The notes under the pieces were generated by a model. It was not told the origin of the DNA and made no database searches. It worked only from the letters and a program-made list of their open reading frames with translations. A program made the translations under genes and the position numbers. A stretch of 41,005 bases of DNA from the NCBI GenBank assembly GCA_028284485.1, contig JANQRQ010000177.1:1-41005 (forward strand), read 5' to 3'. Shown here piece after piece: positions 26,554 through 34,661 of the stretch. Source of the DNA: Planctomycetaceae bacterium (GTDB lineage Bacteria; Planctomycetota; Planctomycetia; Planctomycetales; Planctomycetaceae). Position 1 is the first letter of the stretch; every line of letters begins with the position of its first letter.

Positions 26554-29500
26554 TTATGGGGCGTTCGATGAAGACTCCTCCGGAGGTGCCCCAAACAAAC
26601 GTTGTAGCTCTCGATTCAAGCCACCTTCAATCAACTGCCGGGCCGCACCACCAGTCATTTGCCCTGTCAACTGCCCCAAGACGTTGCCATCAAGCTGTGG
26701 GCTCTCAAGAGTTCCACGAATGGGAACGGCAATGTATTGCCCGGCGAGAGGTGCCAGAATCGGATTCTTCTTGACCCATTTGGGTTGAACGGAGACCTGG
26801 GCGATCAACGCTAACGATTCGTCGACGCCGACCGATCCATGCGTGCGAATCACGATGTCGCCGATCGAGAATTGGAAATTGGAGTGGTAAATGCGACCGT
26901 TTGTCATCCGAAATTGAATCGGCTGATTGTCTATCTTGGCCCAGATGTCGCTGCCCGGTTGGGTCGCGCCGATCAATCCCCCTTCGATCAATGACTGCAA
27001 TCTTGCAATGAATCCAAAAATCTGATCGACAACGGGACCGGAACGAATGCGGGACGAATGAACCGTAAGGACGCCGCCGATGTCGGCCGCTTCCGGATTA
27101 TCAACGGGAACCGTACCGTGCGCCAAAGAGACCGAGAATTCTCCATTGGCCCTAACAGCATCGGCCATTAAAGGTGCAGCATACTTGAGCCAGCCGCGGC
27201 AGACCTCTGCAGAGAACGACATGTTTTCGACTGCCGGCCCCGCATCAAAAACCAACAAGGGTTTCGGCTGATCAAGCAACAAACGTGGCCGGGCCAAGAT
27301 TCGTCCTTCCCCCACGGCGACGTTGATTGGCACAAACTGGATGACGCGATCGGTAAGGTCCGCTTGGATTTTTCCCGGACCGAGCGGCAATCCAAACGCT
27401 TGTCCGGAATCCCAACCCAGTCCTGCTTGCCCGGACAACGACGGCGACACCATGGTAAATGAGACCGGGCTTGCTGTATGGCCTGTCCGGTTGACCGTTG
27501 TCAGATTCGAACGTATCGAACTCGCCTGATCTGCATGGGAAGCAAGCGGCCCCTTGAGGTGAAACTGTTGCGATTGCCGTCCAGCGAGTTGAATGGGCGT
27601 ATCAAGCAATGGCTGCAAGACCCGTGATGCCTCGGCCATATCACAATCGATCAGGCCGGTCAGATCGACAACCTTTCTCGTACTGAATTCATCGATTGTC
27701 CCCCGTGCCGCAACGTGTACGCCGTCGCATGTCAGCTGGAGCGAATCGACGATGAGTTGATCTTTGGTATGGTCGGCATTGCCTCGCAGCGCGAAGCGAA
27801 CATTTCCGATTTGAGAATCCCGAGCGGTTCCCGATGGCGCGGATTCTGAACTCGCTTTGCGGAATACAAGACGATCGACGACGGTGTTGCATGTCACCTG
27901 TGTATGATCGTCGGCATGCTGAATTTTTAATTGGGCTGTGGCCACCCCGGCTGGGTTGAACTCCCGGGCGAACGTCGAGTCGGGAAACCAGCGAGCCAGA
28001 CGTTCCAGATCGCCTCGCAATGCAACTCCTGCAGATATCGTGGCCTGCTCGTTCTCGGAAAGCGTGGCCAATACGTCAACGGCCCGTAAGGAAATCGCCC
28101 GACTCGAAAGCGTGCACTCCTCGACCGACAAAACGTTCGACCTCCATTCCGCCGGCTTGGTGATTTCGAAATGTACCGCCGGATCGACGACGCGCCAGTT
28201 CTTTCCACTCGCCCGTAAGTTCTTCAGACCGGCTGACATCTTTGTGACGCGCAAACGATCACGACTCAACTTCCCCGTTGCGCGAATGTCGGCCTTACCA
28301 ACCAAATCGTCCACAGGCAACGCGAGCCATTGACCGATTCGCGAATGCCACGAAGCGGATTCACCTTTCAGATTGAGTTCGAACGGAAAGGTCGAATCGC
28401 GGTTGAGCTTTTCGACTGGCCCTGTCAAGCGTGCGAACAGGTGATCGGTCGGGCTGGAAACTTGTAACTCGGCAGTGCGCACCGCGAGAATTCGACCTCG
28501 GTTGTGGTCGCCTGTGGCCTTGAATTGAACTTCGAGCAGTTCTTCTCGCCAATCGTCAAAACCGGGCAACTGAAAAACGAAATCATCGAACTGGAGTTGT
28601 CCAATCAGTTGAGTTTGCTCTTCATCTAACACCTTGGCATCGAGTCGGCAGGCAAGTGTTCCGGCAAAGCGCGTCGAGTCGATTTCAACAAAGCGCCCCA
28701 CCTCTTGGGTCAATCGACTGAGGTCGCAGCGAGCAAGCAAGGAGATTTGTTCTTGGCTGCCGCTCGCGTGGGCAGAAAGAAAACTCGATTCGCATTTCAG
28801 GCGATCGATACTCCACGACTCGTCGTTCACCTTCATGTCGGCGTGCAAGAAGATCGGCTCTTCCCAGGCAACCACTTCGCCATTGTGCTCGGCGACAAAA
28901 CCGGTCGAGGCGATATTGGCAAGCAAACGGTGCGACTCGCTGAGTAATTCGTGCGATATCGCGATTTGAAATGTCCCCGTTTGGACCTTAAGCCCCTCGT
29001 GAATCTGCAATGTGCGTGGCAATTGGCGCGCGATTTCTGCGACGTTGATTTCACCGCTGATGTCAAACGGCTCGGCCCTGATGGCAGCCAACAGCGATCG
29101 TTCCTCGAAACCCCCGGTCCAGTTCTCTAATCTCGTTTTCCCCGTGAATCTGAGATGGCCAAGATTCGACACAACTGAAACGTTTCTGCAGACAATTTGC
29201 CCGTCGTTCCACTCAACTGCACCCTTAATACCGATCGACTCAGATTCAAGGCGCTCGTTGGCAGCCAACCCGGGAAAACTTCCGGAGACGTTGTTCGCGG
29301 TAACACTTCCGGTTACAGAAACAGAATTCGACGTATCTGCTTGTGAAAACTCACACGAAAGGTCGCAATTCAGACTGCCGGATACTCGGAGATCTGTCGC
29401 GACTCTCGCAACCAATCGTTCGTAACAGTCAATCGGCAATTCGGTGCATTGGAGACTGGCCTTCCCCGCGAGGCCGGACAATGACGATTCTGTTGAACTT

Positions 29501-30192
29501 TGTCCGACGTTCCACGACGCTGCCAGTTGGAATCCACCCGCAGGTGATGGTCCGACCAGCTTTCCGTTGGCTGTCAACTCGACATCCTGCCGTTCGTCAA
29601 GCGGCTGTATGTAAACGACCTCGATGGATTCATAGGCCGAACGGTTCCCAGTGACCGCATCAATGACTGTCAACTCGCCGTTGATCGCTTCCATTCGCAC
29701 AGCAAAGCGATGAGAACTTTCTTCCTGTGGCAATGAACTGAGGAGATCTTCGAGGTTGCTACCATCTGTGCGGAGAACCAATTGGATACTGTGGTTTTCG
29801 ATGCGGACCGTTCCCAAATTCTGCCAATCGGTACACAAACTCCACAGCGGTCGATCCAGTGATAATTGTCCAATGCGAAGGACAAGTTCTCCATTCGGAT
29901 CGTAGATCTTGATTCCGGAGAACTCTGGCGCTGAAAGCCAGCCCGCTTGGGCATCGCTAATGGTGATCTTCCCGTGAAAATCCGGCAGTAATTCGTCGAG
30001 TAGGAGCCCACGAACCGACCGATGCGATATCGTCGATGGCAGGTAAAAGATCCCCAACATCATCAAAGCGACAACGACCAGTCCGCCCATTCGACGACGC
30101 CTGCGTCTGCGGCGCCTGCGACGACGACCCGACTCGGCTGGTTCGGCCGCCGGTTGGTCGCTTGGCTCGGCGATGGTCGAATTGGCAGACAT
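26554..30192 (-). CDS. AsmA-like giant envelope protein with poly-Arg membrane anchor
   Basis: 1212 residues. A polar start is followed by twelve consecutive arginines (23-34), one membrane segment (about 36-53, GGLVVVALMMLGIFYLP), then a very long beta-rich periplasmic part. The repeating pattern of short strands with phrases such as GTVRIENHSIQLVL, LTGPVEKLNRDS, VAARGTIDEFSTRKVVDLTG and IPIRGTLESPQLDGN is typical of AsmA/TamB/DUF3971 proteins. These form grooved beta-sheet bridges for lipid movement between membranes. The C-terminal region (GPVVDQIFGFIARLQSL, VSVQPKWVKKNPILAPLAGQYIAVP) fits the AsmA C-terminal domain. AGGAG stands 11 bases before the ATG. Confidence 0.82.
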   Translation of the reverse strand: MSANSTIAEPSDQPAAEPAESGRRRRRRRRRRRRMGGLVVVALMMLGIFYLPSTISHRSVRGLLLDELLPDFHGKITISDAQAGWLSAPEFSGIKIYDPNGELVLRIGQLSLDRPLWSLCTDWQNLGTVRIENHSIQLVLRTDGSNLEDLLSSLPQEESSHRFAVRMEAINGELTVIDAVTGNRSAYESIEVVYIQPLDERQDVELTANGKLVGPSPAGGFQLAASWNVGQSSTESSLSGLAGKASLQCTELPIDCYERLVARVATDLRVSGSLNCDLSCEFSQADTSNSVSVTGSVTANNVSGSFPGLAANERLESESIGIKGAVEWNDGQIVCRNVSVVSNLGHLRFTGKTRLENWTGGFEERSLLAAIRAEPFDISGEINVAEIARQLPRTLQIHEGLKVQTGTFQIAISHELLSESHRLLANIASTGFVAEHNGEVVAWEEPIFLHADMKVNDESWSIDRLKCESSFLSAHASGSQEQISLLARCDLSRLTQEVGRFVEIDSTRFAGTLACRLDAKVLDEEQTQLIGQLQFDDFVFQLPGFDDWREELLEVQFKATGDHNRGRILAVRTAELQVSSPTDHLFARLTGPVEKLNRDSTFPFELNLKGESASWHSRIGQWLALPVDDLVGKADIRATGKLSRDRLRVTKMSAGLKNLRASGKNWRVVDPAVHFEITKPAEWRSNVLSVEECTLSSRAISLRAVDVLATLSENEQATISAGVALRGDLERLARWFPDSTFAREFNPAGVATAQLKIQHADDHTQVTCNTVVDRLVFRKASSESAPSGTARDSQIGNVRFALRGNADHTKDQLIVDSLQLTCDGVHVAARGTIDEFSTRKVVDLTGLIDCDMAEASRVLQPLLDTPIQLAGRQSQQFHLKGPLASHADQASSIRSNLTTVNRTGHTASPVSFTMVSPSLSGQAGLGWDSGQAFGLPLGPGKIQADLTDRVIQFVPINVAVGEGRILARPRLLLDQPKPLLVFDAGPAVENMSFSAEVCRGWLKYAAPLMADAVRANGEFSVSLAHGTVPVDNPEAADIGGVLTVHSSRIRSGPVVDQIFGFIARLQSLIEGGLIGATQPGSDIWAKIDNQPIQFRMTNGRIYHSNFQFSIGDIVIRTHGSVGVDESLALIAQVSVQPKWVKKNPILAPLAGQYIAVPIRGTLESPQLDGNVLGQLTGQMTGGAARQLIEGGLNRELQRLFGAPPEESSSNAP

Positions 30193-30545
30193 CCGGCAGA
30201 AGTCTCCTGCAGGTCAAAGTCGCGAAACGTTCGGCGCGCGCAGAGTGTCACGACTCGCTATCAATCAGATCGGCTGCGAAAAATGGGAAACTTGGCGAGA
30301 CCATTCGTAAGCCCCTATTTTTGTGGGCCTCGGTTTCGGCCTCGCGGATCGCGGAAAGTTTCCGGCGCACATAAGGGCGAGAATTCTGGAAACTCTTGCG
30401 GGAAATACCGCTGGTGAGGCCGCTGGCGGACCTCATTTCCGCGGCTCGTGTGGTCCTTGTCGATTGATCGAAATCAGATGGCGTTCAGACTTCGACCGCA
30501 AGGAGATCCCAAATCCGGCATGTCGCTACCTCGCGCGAGTCTCGG
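30193..30545. other. intergenic region with an imperfect inverted repeat
   Basis: No convincing gene. Between 30398 and 30442 lies an imperfect nested dyad: outer arms GCGGGAAAT and ATTTCCGC, inner arms GAGGCCG and CGGACCTC around CTGG. It stands about 100 bases beyond the peptidase T stop on the minus strand. It could end or stabilise that transcript, but no T-run follows. The rest shows nothing I can name; the AsmA-like gene's promoter should be here. Confidence 0.35.
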
Positions 30546-31781
30546 TTACTCCGATTCCCGGCCCCAGGCGATCGCCAATTGAACCAGCACGTCGACCGCC
30601 GTTTGCATTTCCTCGACGCTGGTCCATTCACAAGGTGAATGCGGATTGTGTTCGCCGGTCGACAGATTGGGGGTTGGCAGTCCCTGTTCGGTAATTAGCG
30701 AACCGTCTGTCCCGCCACGAATGATGCTGAGTCGAGGCTCCAGACCCGCGGCTCGCATGGCCTCTTCGGCTTTTGAAACGGCCCTTGGCTCGCGCGAGAG
30801 GCCATCTCCCAGATTGCGATACTGCTGCTTGATATCGATGACAATCTCTGCTCGCGGATACTGATCACGAAGTCGAGTCGCAATCGACTCTAACAGTTCC
30901 GCATACTCGGTTAGTTTCGGTGTATCAAAATCGCGGAGTATGATTCGCGCCGACGCGTGCGCCACTCCCCCTTCGATATGGTATGGATGCAAAAAGCCTT
31001 CGCGCTCCGATGTGGTTTCGGGCGAAAGGTGATCTGTCGGCAATTGGTCGATAAAACGACAAAGGATCCGCACCGCATTGACCATGACGTCTTTACCGAT
31101 CGAGGGATGGGTGTTTATGCCTTTGACTGTGACAACCGCTTGATCCGCTGAAAACGTCTCGCAATCGATTTTCCCCTGCTCATCGCCGTCTAGTGTATAG
31201 GCAGATACAGCCCCTAATCCGGGAACATCGAGTTTCTCGACTCCCCGGCCGATTTCTTCGTCGCATGTAAAACAGAGACGAATCGGACCATGTTCAATTT
31301 CCGGATGTTCCTTTAGATAGGCCGCAGCCGTCATAATGACTGCGATGCCGGACTTGTCATCGGCACCGAGCAACGTCGATCCATCGGAGGTGACGATGGT
31401 CCCCCCCTGGAGTCTCTCAAGCACGCGATTCTCAGAGACTCGAATCACTTGAGATGGGTCGCCGGGGAGTTTGATATCGCGTCCATCGTAGTTCTCGTGC
31501 ACAATCGGTTTGACATTCGTGCCCGAATACTCCGGAGAAGTATCGACATGCGCAAGCCAAGCGATCGTCGGTGCCGCGTGCTTCGTGGTGGCCGGCACTG
31601 TTGCTGTCACAATTCCAAATTCATTGCAGCTGACATCCTGTAATCCCAACTCTTGGCATTCTTCTGCCAACAATCGGCTCAATTCAAGCTGCTTGGCTGT
31701 ACTCGGAGATGACGAACTGGTTTCGTCTGATTGTGTGTCGATGCGGACATACCTGAGGAATCGCTCGAGTAATCTCGACAT
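30546..31781 (-). CDS. pepT: peptidase T (tripeptide aminopeptidase)
   Basis: 411 residues from the ATG at 31781, with AAGG nine bases upstream; a TTG five codons earlier is weaker. M20 family, PepT group: zinc ligands and catalytic residues are in H78-V-D80, G139-ADDKSG, D174-E-E176-IG, the LDGDE near 197-201, and the final His in EHNPHSP. The lid domain lies between about 205 and 320 (GINTHPSIGKDVMVNAV is typical of PepT). The enzyme removes the N-terminal residue from tripeptides in the cytoplasm. Length is normal for the family. It lies alone between intergenic stretches. Confidence 0.95.
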   Translation of the reverse strand: MSRLLERFLRYVRIDTQSDETSSSSPSTAKQLELSRLLAEECQELGLQDVSCNEFGIVTATVPATTKHAAPTIAWLAHVDTSPEYSGTNVKPIVHENYDGRDIKLPGDPSQVIRVSENRVLERLQGGTIVTSDGSTLLGADDKSGIAVIMTAAAYLKEHPEIEHGPIRLCFTCDEEIGRGVEKLDVPGLGAVSAYTLDGDEQGKIDCETFSADQAVVTVKGINTHPSIGKDVMVNAVRILCRFIDQLPTDHLSPETTSEREGFLHPYHIEGGVAHASARIILRDFDTPKLTEYAELLESIATRLRDQYPRAEIVIDIKQQYRNLGDGLSREPRAVSKAEEAMRAAGLEPRLSIIRGGTDGSLITEQGLPTPNLSTGEHNPHSPCEWTSVEEMQTAVDVLVQLAIAWGRESE

Positions 31782-32032
31782 TGCGGTTGCCTTCAATCTC
31801 TATCGAGGCATCAAGCCCGGCGTTGTGATACGAACAGAATTCGCAGACGACTTGGCTTCCTGCGACATTCTTCTAATAACCGAATATCATGTCGGTCGCA
31901 GGTTCCGACGGCGAACGTCATCAGAATACCCATCTCGTGGGAAATCGCAAACGAGAAGCAAGCCGCGTCGAGATCATCGAATCGAACTGCGTGCCCCTTT
32001 TTCGGACAATGGCTGCGCTCGTGTCGAATCGA

Positions 32033-32461
32033 TCAGGCCGCTTCGCCGCCTTTTGAAATGTTTTGGGCAAACCGGTCGTACCCATATTCGTTCAGGCGGC
32101 TGACGACTTCGGCTGCCTTTTCATCGCCACTAAGACCATTGAGTAATCCGTATAGCTGTGACCCCATCACAACCGTGGTTACTCGAACTACGGTCATGGG
32201 AAGCTTGAACTGTTTGAGGTCTGCAAAGATTTCCTCGGCGCTGCAATACTCTCCGAATTTGCGGCCTTGGTAAAGCAATTCGACGCCACAGAAGTCTTTG
32301 CTCCATTCGTAATCGAACGGACCGTATTCGCGGTGACGATGCGTCACCCAAAACCTGGACCGTTCGAATCGTATTCCACTGGCAGTCGACAAACAGACAT
32401 CCTCACCGACAGTTTTCCCAAAGCTTGATTGGGACCGATACTCGGCTGCGACCGATTTCAT
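32033..32461 (-). CDS. hypothetical protein, 142 residues
   Basis: No family recognised. The composition is that of a real protein: TASGIRFERSRFWVTHRHREYGPFDYEWSKDFCGVELLYQGRKF is a beta-rich start with many aromatic residues. A helical second half follows (EIFADLKQFKLPMTVVRVTTVVMGSQLYGLLNGLSGDEKAAEVVSRLNEYGYDRFAQNI). No signal peptide or membrane span. No Shine-Dalgarno is visible before the ATG at 32461. Genes on either side do not suggest a role. Confidence 0.65.
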   Translation of the reverse strand: MKSVAAEYRSQSSFGKTVGEDVCLSTASGIRFERSRFWVTHRHREYGPFDYEWSKDFCGVELLYQGRKFGEYCSAEEIFADLKQFKLPMTVVRVTTVVMGSQLYGLLNGLSGDEKAAEVVSRLNEYGYDRFAQNISKGGEAA

Positions 32462-33167
32462 TGTGGACGGATACGCGGTCCAATCCGAAACAGAAACGGG
32501 GGCGGATCATAGCGACTTGGCATCGACATGGCCATCCGCAATTGAAATGCAAAAATGCCCGGCCATGGGCGCGCATCATTTCGGAATCGTAAAAGTTGGC
32601 GTCCAAGTCGCCCTATCAGATAACTTGTCTGAGGGAGGGCTGAAGATTCGGGAGGTCGGCGAAATCAAACGAGTCGGAATTCGCAGGAGATCGTTATTCG
32701 GATAAGGCTGCGAGCCTCGCAGCGATTGAATAAACGACCGGAAATCCGCGAACCACCGTCTTCGACCAACACAATGGCGATCAGACAATTTGCCCCGACC
32801 GGTTGCCCAACACGAGGCGCGATCGGCGTCCGAATGAGGTCGCAGGCAAGAGCCAGAAAGATCATCCCGCAGCGCGACATTCGACAAGTCCGCGCTCCGT
32901 GAACCCGGCGGGGGACGTTCGATTCTCGCAGCATCGAATTTGACAGGATTGCTGCGAGAGCATGGCAGAAGTCAATGATCCTCGTCATGCCTTTACAATT
33001 AGAGGTAAAGGCAGTGAGGCTCGAAAGTAACGTCTCTGAGAATTCCTGCCGGGTGAAGGGAAAGTGTCGCTTGACAAAGCCCTTCGACTTTAATAATGAA
33101 ACTGCAGGTTTAGATACTACCAATTTGTAAACGACAACCGAACAGGAGTTGGGCGAGGTTAGCTGTG
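32462..33167. other. long intergenic region, no gene recognised
   Basis: About 700 bases between diverging genes. Short open frames on both strands translate to Arg/Ser-rich, domain-free sequence. The last 100 bases hold a candidate promoter for the acidic protein gene. The rest may carry a small RNA or a remnant gene, but I see no structure strong enough to claim. Confidence 0.4.
33071..33097 (+). promoter_or_regulatory. candidate promoter of the acidic protein gene
   Basis: TTGACA (33071-33076) is a perfect -35. AATAAT (33092-33097) is a five-of-six -10 at a short 15-base spacing; TAATGA at 17 bases is an alternative. The start codon is about 70 bases further on. Confidence 0.45.
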
Positions 33168-33509
33168 ATGACACGTGTAAGCATCGACGACGGAATGATT
33201 CAGTCTGAGGCAATGACGATGAACGAGTTGACAGATGATGTCGACGAAGCATCGTGGCATACAGGTGCAGCACCCTGGACGTCGACTCCCGTCATCGAAT
33301 TCTCTGATGACGACGAGGAGGGGGACTTCGAAGACTCCGACGACGAAGATGATGAATTCGGGGACGGCGAATTCGAAGAGGAAGAGTTCGATGATGAAGA
33401 ACTCGACGAAGACTTCGAAGACATCGATGAAGACGATGATCTCGATGACGACCTCGACGACGACGATGACGACGACGACTTTGATGAATTCGGTGACGAC
33501 GACTATTGA
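33168..33509 (+). CDS. extremely acidic small protein
   Basis: 113 residues from the ATG at 33168 (GAGG nine bases before; GTG 33165 is a one-codon alternative). Residues about 1-45 are ordinary (IQSEAMTMNELTDDVDEASWHTGAAPW). The last 68 residues have 50 Asp/Glu, including a run of eight Asp. Single Phe, Leu or Ile residues are spaced every four to six positions through much of it. No membrane segment or signal is seen. Acidic tails of this kind occur in RNA polymerase delta, DNA mimics and histone-chaperone-like proteins, but I cannot assign it to any. It has its own promoter-like element and a strong terminator, so it is probably a real, single-gene unit. Confidence 0.7.
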   Translation: MTRVSIDDGMIQSEAMTMNELTDDVDEASWHTGAAPWTSTPVIEFSDDDEEGDFEDSDDEDDEFGDGEFEEEEFDDEELDEDFEDIDEDDDLDDDLDDDDDDDDFDEFGDDDY

Positions 33510-33544
33510 TTAGAACGCCGTCGCTGTTTTAATCAACGACTTAC

Positions 33545-33576
33545 GAAGACAGGCTCTGTTGCCTGTCTTCTTTTTT
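33545..33576 (+). terminator. rho-independent terminator after the acidic protein gene
   Basis: A perfect ten-base stem, GAAGACAGGC / GCCTGTCTTC, with a six-base loop, followed at once by six T. It begins 36 bases after the stop codon. The complementary strand has no T-run, so it acts on the plus strand only. Confidence 0.9.
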
Positions 33577-33631
33577 CTCGGAACTCATCGTGGGTTCTAT
33601 CCGCATACAGCCCTAAGGCGGAGCGTCAAAA

Positions 33632-34456
33632 TTGGTCGGCTTGGCACAAAAAATCGACGAAGCTGTCGAACATATACAAGGCCGTTGGTCGACGACACCA
33701 CGCGTCGGATTGATACTCGGAACAGGATTGGGAGGACTGGCGGAACAAATCGAAGATCAGACGACGATTCGTTACGACGACATTCCGCACTTCCCGGTTT
33801 CGACCGTCGATTCCCACACGGGTCAACTAGTCTGCGGTCGACTTAAAGACAAAGTGATCGTGGCCATGGAGGGCCGATTTCATTTCTATGAAGGCTATTC
33901 CATGGAGCAGGTCACCTTTCCCGTGCGCGTCATGAAAGCACTTGGTGCTTCGACGCTACTGGTGACAAATGCATCCGGCGGCATGAACCCGCACTTCAGC
34001 GCTGCTGATGTTGTTGTCATCGAAGATCAAATCAACCTGATGGGTGACAATCCGCTACGTGGAATCAACGACGACAATCTGGGTCCACGTTTTCCCGATA
34101 TGAGTGAACCCTACAATCGCCAGCTCATCAAGCTGGCATTGGACGCAGCGTTAGATCTCGGCATCGTCTGCCACAAAGGAGTGTTCGTCGCAGTTGCCGG
34201 CCCAAACCTGGAAACTCGTGCGGAGTATCGCATGCTGCGGGGGATGGGAGCCGACATTGTCGGGATGTCTACAGTTCCGGAAGTCATCGTCGCTACGCAC
34301 GCCGGAATGCGGACATTGGGCTTTTCCATCGTCACCGATATGTGCCTGCCTGATGCGCTGGAGCCGGTTGCCATTGAGAAGATCCTGGAAATTGCAGCAA
34401 TCGGCGGAGAAAAACTCGCAAAGTTGATTCCGCGCGTCGTCGAACAACTGGACTAA
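33632..34456 (+). CDS. punA: purine-nucleoside phosphorylase
   Basis: 274 residues. The start is a TTG at 33632 with AAGGCGGAG eight bases upstream; no in-frame ATG precedes the domain. The trimeric PNP family is recognised by [12 protein letters not shown] (phosphate site), [29 protein letters not shown], the purine site [23 protein letters not shown], and a final helix. It cleaves purine nucleosides with phosphate to base and ribose-1-phosphate, in purine salvage. Length is normal. The gene is set off from the acidic protein gene by the terminator and lies 205 bases before ileS. Confidence 0.93.
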   Translation: MVGLAQKIDEAVEHIQGRWSTTPRVGLILGTGLGGLAEQIEDQTTIRYDDIPHFPVSTVDSHTGQLVCGRLKDKVIVAMEGRFHFYEGYSMEQVTFPVRVMKALGASTLLVTNASGGMNPHFSAADVVVIEDQINLMGDNPLRGINDDNLGPRFPDMSEPYNRQLIKLALDAALDLGIVCHKGVFVAVAGPNLETRAEYRMLRGMGADIVGMSTVPEVIVATHAGMRTLGFSIVTDMCLPDALEPVAIEKILEIAAIGGEKLAKLIPRVVEQLD

Positions 34457-34636
34457 TCGCCGATCTTTCTTGTCGGACTTGACGCATTCTGCAACGGAAA
34501 CGAAGCTGTTGTCTTGTTTTCCGGCGTCCCGCGACCGCACGCTTGTTTCTGACCTCGATCGGCCTCCATTGAGTGAGTGTGCCCAAGAACAAGTGGACAG
34601 GTCGTGAGTATTTTCTATTACCGGAAATCCACATTC

Positions 34637-34646
34637 TTAGCGCTAA
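34637..34646. promoter_or_regulatory. ten-base palindrome before ileS
   Basis: TTAGCGCTAA is a perfect palindrome whose last base is 16 bases before the ileS ATG. No Shine-Dalgarno is found between it and the start. It could be an operator or a chance dyad. Confidence 0.3.
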
Positions 34647-34661
34647 ATAAACGAAACCACC

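Noticed and set aside
32665..33273. Minus-strand frame of about 200 codons over the intergenic region and the acidic gene
   Set aside because: Ser-rich part is the complement of the acidic codons; no domain, no start signal.
33295..33509. Trinucleotide microsatellite in the acidic gene
   Set aside because: Asp and Glu codons are mixed and interrupted by regular hydrophobic residues, so simple repeat expansion is not the main explanation.
34457..34661. T-box riboswitch before ileS
   Set aside because: Only 205 bases, with no recognisable T-box bulge sequence or antiterminator/terminator pair; T-boxes are not expected in this phylum.
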